Shown: positions 46,541 through 57,559 of the stretch, piece after piece
Layout: every line of letters begins with the position of its first letter
Position numbering within the stretch: position 1 is the stretch's first letter
DNA from: Engraulis encrasicolus
Lineage: Eukaryota > Chordata > Actinopteri > Clupeiformes > Engraulidae
Direction: 5' to 3'
Assembly (NCBI RefSeq): GCF_034702125.1
Contig: NC_085880.1
Coordinates: forward strand, 48,497,146 to 48,561,145
DNA length: 64,000 nucleotides
Made by a program: the position numbers and the translations under genes
Notes under the pieces: generated by a model
What the model was told of the DNA's origin: nothing
The model's database searches: none
Seen by the model: only the letters and a program-made list of their open reading frames with translations

Positions 46541-48249
46541 CAGGCCCGTTGCGTTAAGGTACGCAATGTAGGCAGTTGCCTAGGGCCCCCGAGTAGGTGG
46601 GGCCCCCTAGGACGACAGGTTATGTACCCAACAGCAATGACGATTTTAAATAGCTTTACAATAAGGCACTGTCATCTGTATGAAGGGCGCTGCTGCGAGG
46701 TAAACAACAGCGCCTCTCTAATACCCCCTGCTCGAGGGGGCCCCCCTCCCAATAGGTTTGCATCAGCGACAACGTGAAAATGTCAATTGCCAAACAGCGC
46801 AACGACAATTTAGTCAGTCAAAGTACCCCCCCAGCTGGAGGGGCCCCCCTTCCAATTGGTTCAAGCGTCAAAATCCAGCGCAAATACAAACTGGAAATCA
46901 AGCGACATAATCTCTCACTGGGTGTTGCGCAGACGCCAGTTCAGCCTACAGTACGCTCTACATTTGTGGCTCAAGACAGTTGCTTTTATAATACAAGTTA
47001 ATTTTGAAGACGACACATTACTCTCTGTACTACCAAACCACCAAACTGTCCCAGGCCAGTTGACATCACACAGACAGCAAGGTGCTTCATTTAGCCTACA
47101 CTTTACAGTGTATTGTGTTTTCAAAAACGTCTGTGAAGCATTAATCCACGTGCTGTAACAAGCACTGGGCAAACGTCGATTGTTCAGTAACGCGCATTTT
47201 CCCGACACGGAACTGTTTTGGATGTGGACAAACGCAAGAAGAAACGAATGAACAATGTAATGCCTATCGGATAACACGAGTCACACAAGTGCTTTGAGTG
47301 GGATAGCTAAATTGTAGCACAATAGCCTTTCTTGCTATTACTATGGATTACACCTTGGAATTTGGAACCATGATTGTGGAAACGCGTGGATTACAGTCAT
47401 AGGTTGGGATACATTCTGGGATAGGCTACATTCTGCGGTCAAGACAACTCAAGGTAAGGGCACCGGGATATTGGTCCCCTATAATTGACACCGTTGTCAA
47501 CCACTGAGTAACGCAGGTGGTTGTTAACTTGTTCAGTGATCCTTGGTCGCTACAGTAGCCTATTCGTGTTTGCTGCGATATTAGGGAACATTTGGATTGT
47601 ATTTTCAAGTGCGTGATGGATGCGATACGAAAAAAATCTCGTCGAGGAGACCCCCATTGGGTTTCTTGCTTACCAATATCACATCCCCCCAAACCCCCAC
47701 TGTGCCTGCTCATTCGTTTCTCAGCCTTGAGTTTCTGGACTGTAGGCCTATTGTTTTATGAGTCAATATTTCGTTTTGCACAATGATCATGATTTTCGTG
47801 GTAGGGTAAAAAAAACCTGATTGGGCCATATAGGCCTACTTTCATGTGAGAGGTTAAACAACTGAACATTTAATTAGCCTATGGCCTACTTCATGAGAAA
47901 TGAGCCTACTGAATGGAATGGGCTTTATTTGCCCAGGTCTTTCTTCATAAAGTTTCATAAAATGAACTGTAGGGACTAGTTATCATAATAATTAGATTGC
48001 ATTTCCTCACAGAAAATGCTGGTGTACACATGTATGCTTGCTTTTTATGCATTCATTGCCCTTCATACATGTGTTGCCCTAGCCACAACACTGTCTGTAA
48101 GGTGACTTGTTTGTTCCTAGGTTTCCATGGATTCTGTGACATTACTGTATGTTGTAATGGTAGGCTATGTGACAATGACTGAAGTGCCATCCAAAAATGG
48201 TCTGGCCCATCCGAAACAGAAATTCTTGTGCCGTGACTGCCCCATCAGG
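46541..48249. mobile_element. hAT element copy 2, right end missing
   Basis: Starts with the CAGGCCCGTT tip and matches 31986-33681 with few substitutions; it carries 13 additional bases near 47007-47020. It stops at GCCCCATCAGG, about 105 bases short of the right tip, and switches to unrelated sequence. Lacking one terminal repeat it cannot be mobilised. Confidence 0.92.
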
Positions 48250-48782
48250 CTTGTTTGAAGGCAAAATATAAAATGACAAGTTCAGTCACTGCAATCACCA
48301 AGAAATGAATTTGCAGTAAGACGAATATAGTAGGAATACTAAGGAGATATGATGCTGTGAATAAGACAAGGTCGGGACGGAGGTTCCTTTTATTATTCCT
48401 TCCTTTTATTATTTTGATATTATATCTTCTCTTTCACTGAGGGTATTTATTGCTTAATTATTTGCTTTCTGACAGTAATCCAACAATGGCTGTGTCTTCT
48501 GCATATTTGTAGTAAGTGGAGTTGTGTTGGGTGCTGTGTTTTGGCAGTCATTTGTATAAAGTGTGTACTGAAACAGAAAGAGAGAGGCAAACCTTGTTGA
48601 GCTCCTGTGTTGATGATGATGGTGGAGGATGGATGGATGTTGTTGTCCCATTTTTCACTGTCTGTGGCCTGTTGCTGAGAAAGTTGTAGATTCAATGAAT
48701 GAGGGAAGGGGTAACGTTTAGATAATGTAATCACTTGATTAGCTGGTTGAGTTGAATTGTATGAAATATGGAATTGAACACT
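48250..48782. other. No gene recognised
   Basis: Nothing supported here. Confidence 0.45.
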
Positions 48783-49112
48783 ATGCTTTAATGGATATGG
48801 TGCATCGTCACCAATGTGTATGTTTTAATGGATATGGTGCATCGTCACCAATGTGCATGTTTTAATGAATACGGTGTGCCGTCACCAATGTGTATGTTTT
48901 AATGGATATGGTGCATCGTCACCAATGTGCATGTTTTAATGAATACGGTGTGCCTTCAGCAATGTGTATGTTTTAATGGATATGGTGTGCTGTCACCAAT
49001 GTGTAAGCTTATGTTTTAATGAATATGGTGTGCCTTCAGCAATGTGTATGTTTTAATGAATATGGTGTGCCTTCAGCAATGTGTATGTTTTAATGAATAT
49101 GGTGTGTCGTCG
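48783..49112 (+). repeat. 37-bp minisatellite, about nine units
   Basis: Units follow ATGTTTTAATGRATAYGGTG then YRYCKTCASCAATGTGY. Higher-order alternation is visible: GGATATGGTGCATCGTC units alternate with GAATACGGTGTGCC units. Confidence 0.93.
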
Positions 49113-49189
49113 GGTATTGGGTGTGTGTGGGCTTGTATAATTTTCCTGTTAATGTATGTGCCCCCCTCTCTCCCAATTCACACATGCAT

Positions 49190-49195
<6 letters not shown>

Positions 49196-49279
<84 letters not shown>

Positions 49280-49385
49280 ATTTGTGTGTGTGTGTGTGTG
49301 CGTGTGCGTGTGCATGCATATCCGTGTGCTTTTGTGTGTGTATGTGTGTGCCTGTGTCTGTGTCTGTGTTTGTATCTGTGTGTGT

Positions 49386-49417
<32 letters not shown>

Positions 49418-49476
49418 CTGTTTTCTATGTGGGGGGGGTATCTGTTTCCTGGTACTGTATGTACACCCAACGCACG

Positions 49477-49530
<54 letters not shown>
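49196..49530 (+). repeat. (CA)n-(TG)n-(CA)n compound tract
   Basis: CA at 49196-49276, TG-rich at 49281-49420 with CTGT interruptions, then CA at 49482-49528. The adjacent CA and TG blocks are inverse complements on one strand. Confidence 0.95.
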
Positions 49531-49914
49531 GGCGTAACACAAGCACTTGGGGCCCCCCAGCAGGGTACTTAGAGTGGGCCCACCGACCCCCAACCGCATT
49601 GTGTGCAGTAAAAAAAAAATACATAGGCTAACCGGATCAATGTGTTCGGCCATGGGTGGTGGTAGAACAATATTCAAGACAAAGAAACACTGAACTATTA
49701 ATAGATCATAAAATGTAATGAATATAATAGAAAAGTAATGTTTTCTCAAAACACATTTAAACCAGGAACTTGTTCACTTTCACTATTTTCATATTTTTAC
49801 TTGGGTAAATAGGAATTTCCTTCAGGCCTGTTTTCCACATCATTTAAAACTTTGGATGCGCGTAAATGTGAGCACTCCTCTTGGCGCACCTATGCGCAAA
49901 GTCTGGCAAGATAA
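49531..49914. other. No gene recognised
   Basis: 49531-49610 has GGGGCCCCCCAGCAGGG-type sequence, as seen in hAT ends, but no bounded element could be defined. Confidence 0.4.
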
Positions 49915-50270
49915 CCATAGCACAGAGTGGTGATGAAGCGCAAAAGTGTAGGCAACATTTATTACCATATGGAATATTTTGGACGACGCTGCATATTAAT
50001 ATGCTCATATTCACCAGCGCGCACCAATTCAGTGGATAACAACATGCCTAATTAAATTGTGTGAGAACACCTCCAGGAAGTAGGAAGAGTCATAAAAAGA
50101 ATAAATAGTGTAATGAATTTTCTTTTTTTTTTTAAATGATGATCAGATGAATTGCCATTAATGTGCAAGCTCTGACAAAATGTGTAGACCTAAATTGAGT
50201 GTAGCCAGAAGCCCCTACCGATTCTCGCATCGCAAGATTTGAAACGTCTAATATTGCAACTTAAACTTCA
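49915..50270 (+). repeat. Dispersed repeat, copy B (uninterrupted)
   Basis: Reverse complement of 20430-20705 plus 21265-21320, without the insert present there. Confidence 0.8.
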
Positions 50271-50469
50271 AGGGTGCCAATACTAACTGGATTCACTGTA
50301 TGTTTATGGCAATGTGCAATATTGTGTATTAGGTCGTTTTGCTGTTTCTATGTGCTTAGTTGACAGATAAGTCATAGACCACAAGCAGTAGGTGTCGGGA
50401 ACAACACCTCAAGCACCCTGACCGTGTACACATATGACTGCACAATGACCCACAGCACTAACCATGAAA

Positions 50470-50790
50470 AGATGAAAATCTGCCATTTTGAAAAACATTA
50501 ATTGAATTTTGGAGCACATTTGAGATGGCCCCAAGTTTTAATCTTTTGCAATAGACCTTCAGGTCTGTTATCCACTGTAAACACCCAGGACGTTAGGCCC
50601 AATTTACCCAGCCATAGACTCTCTATGTGCATTTCAATCATTATTTTCAGCCCCTTCCTTTGGATATTGCAAGGTGGGCAACTTTATTTTCATTTGTTTA
50701 GTTTAGTCAACCTTTGTAAACATAAATGTAAGGAAATAGGACAGAATAGTGCTGAAAATAGTTAATCTTTCATGAATATCACCTTTAGTC
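50470..50790 (+). repeat. Duplicated module, further copy
   Basis: Matches 25820-26125 and 36470-36690 (shared CTTTGGATATTGCAAGGTGG). Confidence 0.85.
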
Positions 50791-51149
50791 AGGGTCAGTT
50801 TTCCAAAAAGTTGACACCTGAAGGCAAATCATGTTAATTTTCAGCATACAACTAAATTAGGGGTATTCAATGGTGCTGAATCCAAATCTGCCGTATGCCG
50901 GACGCAAAAATGTAAAGAAATGCCTCAAACGGGCAAAATCCAATATGGCCGCCACCACCATGTTAAAATCATGCAATCACTTTTCTTTTGGACTAAACAA
51001 GGTATACATTAGAAAAGAGCATTCATTGTTATGTTTTCAGATATGGGGAATCCCATCATGGCATCAGATTTAAGAGCAGATTGGAAGAAAATGCTTATGT
51101 CATTGGCTGGCAGTCAATTTAAAAGCAGAGAGCCTCATGTTGTCAGCGA
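50791..51149. other. No gene recognised
   Basis: Nothing supported here. Confidence 0.45.
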
Positions 51150-51157
51150 TTTTTACT

Positions 51158-51347
51158 CAGTGGTGTAGTCTACTTTTTAATGGTGGGTATACTGTATATT
51201 TGAGCATTTTTTGAAGTGGGTATACTGTATATATTTGTGCTATTCAAAACAATGGATCAATCAATTTAAAGTGGGTATACTGAAATCCCTGAAATTTAGA
51301 AGTGGGTATACTCCGTATACCCGCGTTCTACGTAGACTACACCAGTG
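51158..51347. mobile_element. 190-bp hAT-type MITE
   Basis: Flanked by TTTTTACT at 51150-51157 and 51348-51355. Tips are CAGTGGTGTAGTCTAC and, inverted, CACTGGTGTAGTCTAC. The interior repeats a GTGGGTATACTG word four times. The 8-bp duplication and CAGTGGTG tip fit hAT. A related copy interrupts the palindrome near 42.55-42.73 kb. Confidence 0.85.
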
Positions 51348-51355
51348 TTTTTACT

Positions 51356-51860
51356 TATCTTTCAAGATCCACAGAAAATAATGCTCTTTGTCTCTGTGAA
51401 CAAAAATACTACAGACAACTGCACTGAACTGTTTACTTTCACCTGAAAAAAGAACATGATGCAATATGTCCACCTCAATCCACCCTTTCCATTATGAAAA
51501 AAAGTACACAAATAAGCCTGAATGTGCTTAAATATAATATGCACATCTACATTTTTGTGCATTAGGAATTCATTGTTTGCCGATTTTATTGCAGTGCTAA
51601 CATTATATCTTTGAATTGTGGAAAGGAGAAACGTGGATCAACACAGTTTTATGTTATTGTGAGGAATTTACTTGATAGGCCTATATGTTAACTTATTCCT
51701 AACCATTATCAACCTCCTCCTCTCCAGTGATTTGGCAGGACACACAACATCATGCACTGCATGGCACTTTTGCTGCAAAAGCAAAGTAAAACATGACGTT
51801 TTGCTGTGATCAGTCCTAGTCATAGAGTCTATGCCATCTACTTCAGATGTCACATGGGAT
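51356..51860. other. No gene recognised
   Basis: Nothing supported here. Confidence 0.45.
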
Positions 51861-51868
51861 CCCTATCT

Positions 51869-52362
51869 CACGCCTTTCGTAAAGTCTTCAAATAATAGAT
51901 TAATTTTCACGCTGCCTATTCACTTGAATTGCCCCACTGCTGCTATGGTTATCCAAGCGTCTGCAGGGGCGGGGAGGGGGTGCTGACAGAACACTGCTGA
52001 TACACTCGGGACACACTAAATCGACGCCCTTTCGGTACTTACGCCTTATGTCCCCTAAACCTAAACCTAAACCTAACCCTAACCTTAACCCTACTTAACC
52101 CTAAACCTAACCCTAACCTTAACCCTAACCTTGACCCTAACCTTGGCCCTAAACCTAACCTTAAATTGCTTGTTTGAAATGTTTGATTACCATGTGACGG
52201 TAGGCTACCGAAAGGGCATCAAACTAGTGGGTCGCTAGGCGGGCAATTCAAGTGAATAGGCAGCGTTTCGTTGCCCTACCACGAAAAACGGGCAATAACG
52301 TGAATGCACCACGAAAATTAATCTATTTTTTTCGTGAATACTTCACGAAATGAGTGAGATAC
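51869..52362. mobile_element. ~490-bp MITE containing telomere-like repeats
   Basis: Inverted ends share TCTCAC, TTTCGTRAAGT and AATAGATTAATTTTC, then ACGCTGCCTATTCACTTG. The left arm lacks about 55 bases present in the right. Flanking TA on both sides suggests TA target choice. The interior (52050-52165) is degenerate CCCTAA/CCTAAA. Confidence 0.65.
52050..52165 (+). repeat. Degenerate (CCCTAA)n tract
   Basis: Mixed CCTAAA, CCCTAA and CCTTAA words inside the MITE; not a telomere. Confidence 0.85.
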
Positions 52363-52713
52363 GGTTGCACATGGTTACATATAATGGCCCACATTATCAA
52401 GTCTCTGTATGGACTCAGACCCACATACCCCTTCCTGTCCTCCTGCCAGTCACCAAAATGGGATGGGTGGTATTGGACAGGGCTTTAGTCCCACTGCTCC
52501 TGTATCCACCACCTATTCTCAAGGCATGCAAAGATATCACAACTTGTGCTTGCCTCCTCCAACTCTGCATCTGCAAGAAGTGGTCTGGAGTACATGGAAT
52601 CATGCAGTTGCTGCAATTCAGCAAATACAGGAGGGGTGATGGGGAATAAGTTAACTTAGTATACCAAGTAAACAATTTTGGTTGGAGTAGGGGAGGGTGA
52701 CTGTAGGCCTATA
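52363..52713. other. No gene recognised
   Basis: Two overlapping open frames of 76-99 codons show no recognisable domain. Part may belong to the non-LTR element that resumes at 53505. Confidence 0.35.
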
Positions 52714-52721
52714 GGTATGTG

Positions 52722-53496
52722 CAGAGCCGTATATAGAGAGAGTCTGGCCAACTATGGATTCGAACGTTCGAGCTATCCCGCTATTTTGATTGGTTCTGGG
52801 CTGGTCACATGTTTTATGGACGCCATTTTCGTTCCCCACGCTCCCATTAATGAGCATTATCAGATATAAAAAATAACGCTTCCTTTCCCCCTGCGATTTA
52901 AACTCACGTCCAGTTTCATACTATGAATAGGCTAATACCAATGATGTAGACCTCCTTGGCTAATACGCTATCCGACACAACCTACGAGCATCCAGACTCA
53001 TCCGTTCTACTGTCTGCAATCGCGATTATGCACTGCTGAGCACATCGTTATTTTTCAACTACTAAATCTCAACACAACGTGAAACTTCGGCGCAATTATC
53101 ACCAGGGTCCCTGTACATGAACTTGACCATCATTGTGAATATTATTTCTGCACATTACTTAAATATCGACTTTGACGTTGGCTGTACCTAGGCAACAACA
53201 ACTCGGAAGTAAGGCTTGAATACACTGCTGAGCACATCAAAACTATGCAGACAAAACCCTCTTTTAAGCAAACCCCTTCTATACGAACGAACTTGTTAAC
53301 GCTTGTTTTCATATGTTGGGATCTTGATAATACTACAACCCAAGTTTGATGGTCTATGAAGCCTTATTTGTATTTTAGATCCAGCGATTTTGACGGTATG
53401 CTGCCCATAGGGTTACACTGTAGAATCCTTGCCGTGGGGAACGAAAATGGCGTCCATGATTCGAGTTGGCCAGACTCTCTCTAATAAACGGCTCTG
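52722..53496. mobile_element. 775-bp non-autonomous hAT element
   Basis: Flanked by GGTATGTG at 52714-52721 and 53497-53504. Inverted ends share CAGAGCCGT, then AGAGAGAGTCTGGCCAAC, and further in a GCGTCCAT/AAAATGGCG block. No protein is encoded. Confidence 0.92.
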
Positions 53497-53504
53497 GGTA
53501 TGTG

Positions 53505-53842
53505 CATATAAATGTGTCCAACAATAAAGCAATCACTAACCACTTCACCATCATTAGTGGGACAGTCACAGCCTAGTGTCACAAAGAAGGTATGACTCTT
53601 TTAATGTATGCTGATGACATTACCTTAGTGGTACATATGGCTGACACAGATACCCCCGCTCACTATAGGAGGTAGTAAATACCTTGATCCATAATAACTT
53701 ATGGAACTTTCCTTGTAGTTGAATGTCTCAAAGACAAATGTGAACTATGCTGTGGGGGCAGAGACAAGACATCAACTCTGTTCCAGCCAATTACCATCCA
53801 AGGGCAGACAGTCGAGCAAGTGGTAGTTTTTAGGTGCCTAGG
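53505..53842 (+). pseudogene. Non-LTR retrotransposon reverse transcriptase, left fragment
   Basis: The translation gives LMYADDITLVVHM, containing the RT catalytic YADD motif, followed after degraded sequence by LNVSKT-like and ITIQGQTVEQVVVFRCLG-like stretches. This order (YADD, LNVSKT, FRYLG) is that of fish non-LTR elements of the Rex/CR1/L2 type; the exact clade is not resolved. Stops and frameshifts interrupt it. It breaks at AGGTGCCTAGG (53832-53842), where the Penelope-like element entered, and continues at 62567. Confidence 0.8.
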
Positions 53843-53854
53843 ATTAATGATTAA

Positions 53855-54910
53855 TTGATTAATGACAAAGATTTGGTTATTAAACCATCGGATAAAGGCG
53901 GGGGAATTTGTGTTCAGGATACGGACAAATATGAGGCAGAGATTGTATCTCAATTGTCAAACAAAAAGTTTTATAAGAGACTGAAATCCGATCCCACAAA
54001 TGCTTTCCAAAAAGAAGTGCGCACCTATCTGGAAAGAGCGAGAGAAAACAACTGGATAACAAAAGCCGAATTTGATTTCCTTTACTGCCCAATACTACCC
54101 AATCCGCCCTGTGTTTTACACACTTCCCAAAGTACACAAGTCATTGACTGACCCACCCGGACGCCCTATAATTGCACAGATCGATTATCTACTGGCGCCT
54201 CTATCGGAGTTCGTTGACTCTTATATCAAGCCCTATGTGCACACATTGCCAGCGTATATCAAAGACACCACTGACTTTATTCACAAGATATCAACGTGAC
54301 AGACCTATCCGATGAGGTGTTTTTAGTCACACTTGACATTGCCAGTCTTTACACCAACATACCGCATGAGAGCGGGCTGGAAGCGCTGGACTTTTATTTA
54401 AAAGACAGAGAGAGTGGCGCTACGCCACCTAGTGAATTTCTGATTGACCTGGCTGCCTTTGTCATGAGGAAAAACTACTTTATGTTCAATGGAGACTTTT
54501 ATCTACAGGTATCGGGCACAAGCATGGGATCTATTTGTGCACCCAACTCTGCAAATCTTTTTGTGGGCTTTTTTGAAAGAAATTGTGTAATGAACATGGA
54601 AAAGAATACACATCTGCCAAGGGTATCGAAGTGGTTTCGCTTCATAGATGACATATTCACCTTGTACCATGGCACTGAGGAGGAACTGTTGGAATTCATT
54701 AATCTACTGAATAGTTTTAATGAGAACTTGGAATTCACAGTAGACTACAGCAAGGAAAGGGTACATTTTTTAGACATGTGGGTTGTAAAAAACAATGGCT
54801 CCCTGTCGACAACATTGTACAGAAAAGAAACGGACAAGAATACCCTACTGTTGGCGAGTAGTTTTCACCCCACTCCCCTTAAACGAGGGCTACCCAAAAG
54901 TAATTTTTTT
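53855..54910 (+). pseudogene. PLE reverse transcriptase domain, frameshifted
   Basis: The RT copies element RNA at a nicked target. Seen in order: DKDLVIKPSDKGGG; FYTLPKVHK and PPGRPII after a frameshift near 54090; LVTLDIASLYTNIP (motif A Asp) after another near 54290; GTSMGSICAPN (motif B); FRFIDDIF (motif C); and HFLDMWV. The catalytic aspartates are kept, but two frameshifts break the frame. It ends at KSNFF, where a truncated PLE was inserted; the frame resumes at 55610 with RLRRICETTEDY. Confidence 0.9.
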
Positions 54911-55601
54911 GAGGATAGCTGAGCATAAAACTGCTATACGCACTAATAACACCACATATGCTATGGCAAGACAATATATGGAAGCCAAGCATGGATCACC
55001 GGCCTCGCTCAAGTTCTGGGGCATTGAACGGGTGGTTTCTCCACCTAGAGGCGGTGACGTCATTAAGAAACTTTTACGCAGAGAGGCGTTTTGGATTTTT
55101 ACACTAAATTCGCTTGAACCCTCTGGCCTCAATGAGGAGCTGAGTCTATCCTGCTTTTTGTAAAAGTCTGAGGAAGTTTATCATACTATGATGTTGGGAT
55201 CATGTATAGGCCCTTTTTACACAGGCTTCTATGACTAATAAGTATCCACCTAGCCTTCCAAAATGGCATTCCTATGTACATATATTTTGTTGTATTTTAT
55301 ATTCTTTATTTATATGCACTTTCACTTGTGTAATGGTGTTTTCCTTGTAAATAGTTGTTTCCTGGGTGTGGACTCAATGAGCAACCGATGAGAAGGACCA
55401 ATCGCCTATTGCCACACCGCATAGGCCTGCACCTGTCAAATCAGGGGTTACCAGATAACTAGGTTCCTCTCTCTTCAGTACTCATGGACTCTGATGAAGA
55501 TGGCTTGCCATCGAAACGTTAGTCCCTAACATGTTGTGCACTTGAATTAAAAAGAAAAAGCATCCCATCTGAGCTGCTCCGTTGTCTTCTCTTCATTCGT
55601 C
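54911..55601 (+). mobile_element. 5'-truncated Penelope-like element, 691 bp
   Basis: Begins within the GIY-YIG domain (LRIAEHKTAIR, then FWGIERV and SPPRGGDVIKKLLRREAFWI), with the stop codon ending at 55163 after LSLSCFL. It continues through a 3' tail with a hammerhead-like motif (55486-55525). It sits in the older PLE between two copies of ATTTTTTT (54903-54910 and 55602-55609). The host frame reads through perfectly if it is removed. Severe 5' truncation is usual for PLE copies made by target-primed reverse transcription. The host and insert belong to similar but different lineages. Confidence 0.9.
55486..55525 (+). ncRNA. Hammerhead-ribozyme-like motif, truncated PLE
   Basis: Core CTGATGA at 55491-55497, stem II GATGGC/GCCATC, then GAAA and a minimal helix III (AC/GT). 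Stem I pairs GGACT (55486-55490) with AGTCC (55521-55525). Predicted cleavage follows GTT at 55520. Very short helix III is known for hammerheads of Penelope-like elements. It lies 323 bp after the PLE stop codon. Activity is untested. Confidence 0.75.
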
Positions 55602-55609
55602 ATTTTTTT

Positions 55610-55904
55610 CGCCTCAGGAGAATATGTGAAACAACTGAGGATTACATAGACAAAGCAAATGACATGAAAGACCGTTTCCTACAACGGGGGTATCCAATAC
55701 ATTGGGTGGAAAAGGCCTATAACACGGCTCTAAATAAACCTCGCGCTGCCCTGCTTAAGAAAAGCAAAAAAACAGAAAAGAAATGTTCAGTGACTTGTGT
55801 TACATCCTTCTCTCCATTGTCACACACCATACGCCCAATCTTTAAAAAAATATTGGCCCATTCTAAAATCTGATCCAGAACTCGCCCATCTGATGACAGA
55901 CATG
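55610..55904 (+). pseudogene. PLE thumb-region fragment
   Basis: Continues the RT frame: RLRRICETTEDYIDKANDM, then KDRFLQRGYP, ending with ELAHLMTDM. It stops at CAGACATG, the target of the hAT insertion, and resumes at 57204 with PLFVYKREKNLR. No zinc or nuclease residues are in this piece. Confidence 0.88.
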
Positions 55905-57195
55905 TAGGCCTGGGTATTGATTGACAATTTTCGGTTCCGGTTCCATTTCCGGTTCCTTCGTTTCGGTTCCGGTACCAGAACGGTTCCATTTTCGGTTTCT
56001 CGAAACCCTGAATTAAACCTGCAGTTACCCAAAGTGGCCAGTAGATGGCGTAACGGGTCTGTAAATCATGAGTTTCCCTGCCTGCCACAGGGCGGCGCTC
56101 ATCGTGACTTAAGCAATGGCGGGTTAAAGGCATTTAATTCTATACAGCATTCATGATTAATTGCATGCTGCAAGTTGTCCTCTCGGCATGGCTTGGCAAG
56201 TATAATAAACGGTTTTGATACTGATAAATGTATTCATGTCTGATTAAAATTGTTCTGCTGTACGGTGCAACTTCACTTCTGGTACCAATCCTATGTCAAG
56301 CGTGCCTGACATGATTTTTTAATGTAGCCTACGCTACCCAGTCTGTCGACAGCTTACCAAAACAGAGACCCAAGATTGCCACTTTCTAGTGGTAAAAACA
56401 ACCTGTCCTTCTCCTACAGACATGTGTTAGGGCTTGTTCGAAAGCTGAGATTCTTAGCTTTTTACAGTTTTTTACGGAACGTTTTTATGTTCTTTCAATC
56501 CACAGTTATTTAACCTTAAGCGGCCGCTACTTCAAGTAAACAATGGCGTTATTCTCTAGCCGGATAGAGAGGAAATCTTTTTTGTCGCTGTGTTCTTTGT
56601 TCCCTCGAATTAAACCGACGGTCTAAATAGGCTACATTTGTACGTCCCCAACACAAGACCAGTTATTTCTAAGTTAGCTCTTTTCATGGAAAAACATGTT
56701 TCCAAGGAGTCAGAGACATCTTCCTGAAGAGTCGAGGTCATGGTTGAGGTTGACGTTATTGCAGCAGGCATAGTTGAGGTTGACGGTGTTGCCGTTGTAA
56801 AGATGCTGCAACTCTCTGCACGCAAGTTAATCGAATGCAAGAGCAGGTGTTTGAACAGGTTGGCTGTATCGCCATTCTTGCATGATATTAGTTTATCGCA
56901 GATATTGCAGCGCGCTCCTTATCTACTTTCCTGAAATATAGCCACGCTTTCGACGGCATGTTTTTGTTTCTCAAGTAGTACAATCAGCTGGTTGAAAATC
57001 AGCTGTCTTATCAATCGTTTAAATGAGGTGCGAAACGGGAAGAGGAGGAGCGTGGTCAGTTTGTGACACTGGCTGAAATGGCCGCGTGCTTAAAAACACA
57101 TTTGATGGCTCTGACAGTCAGACTTCAGGAACCGAAACGTGGAACGTAGAACCTTAGCTTTTAATAGAAGAATTGAATTTCGGTACCCAGTCCTA
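55905..57195. mobile_element. 1,291-bp non-autonomous hAT element
   Basis: Flanked by CAGACATG at 55897-55904 and 57196-57203. Tips are TAGGCCTGGGTA and, inverted, TAGGACTGGGTA. Left subterminal sequence is full of CGGTTCC words. The interior has no transposase. The host PLE frame (TDM/PLF) is restored on its removal. Confidence 0.93.
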
Positions 57196-57203
57196 CAGAC
57201 ATG

Positions 57204-57559
57204 CCCCTTTTCGTATACAAGAGAGAAAAGAACCTGAGATCTACTTGTTCACGCTGACTTCACGAGATACAGGCCCAGAAGAATATCTCAGAGACTTCTA
57301 AGTCCATTACCGACGGGAACTACCGTTGCGGAGGGTGCGCGCAATGCAATAATACTTTCAAGACGCGGACGTTCCGTCACCCTCACAACAACAAAAGTTT
57401 CCCCATAAAAAGTGTAATCACTTGCGCCTCCACACATGTAGTATACACGCTCACATGCCCGTGTGGTCTTGTATATGTGGGGAAAACCACAAGACAGCTC
57501 AAACAACGCGTCAGTGAACATAAGAGCACGATTAGGAGGAATGACTGCAACTACCCCGT
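57204..57559 (+). pseudogene. PLE zinc motif and GIY-YIG nuclease fragment
   Basis: After two frameshifts (near 57240 and 57310) the translation gives GNYRCGGCAQCNNTFKTRTF, a C-x2-C-x2-C zinc-type motif. THVVYTLTCPCGLVYVGKTT follows; here the tyrosines and the LVYVG segment mark the GIY-YIG nuclease that nicks target DNA. The fragment ends at NYPV, where a hAT element inserted. The next residues (AVHFNDCKHDISQLRYCG) are at 58588-58643, and the C-terminus is beyond the minus-strand PLE. Confidence 0.9.

Noticed and set aside
51158..51347. CACTA (EnSpm) element because one tip reads CACTG
   Set aside because: The flanking TTTTTACT 8-bp duplication and CAGTGGTG tip fit hAT better.
52050..52165. 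Chromosome end or telomere
   Set aside because: The repeats are degenerate, short and enclosed in a MITE.
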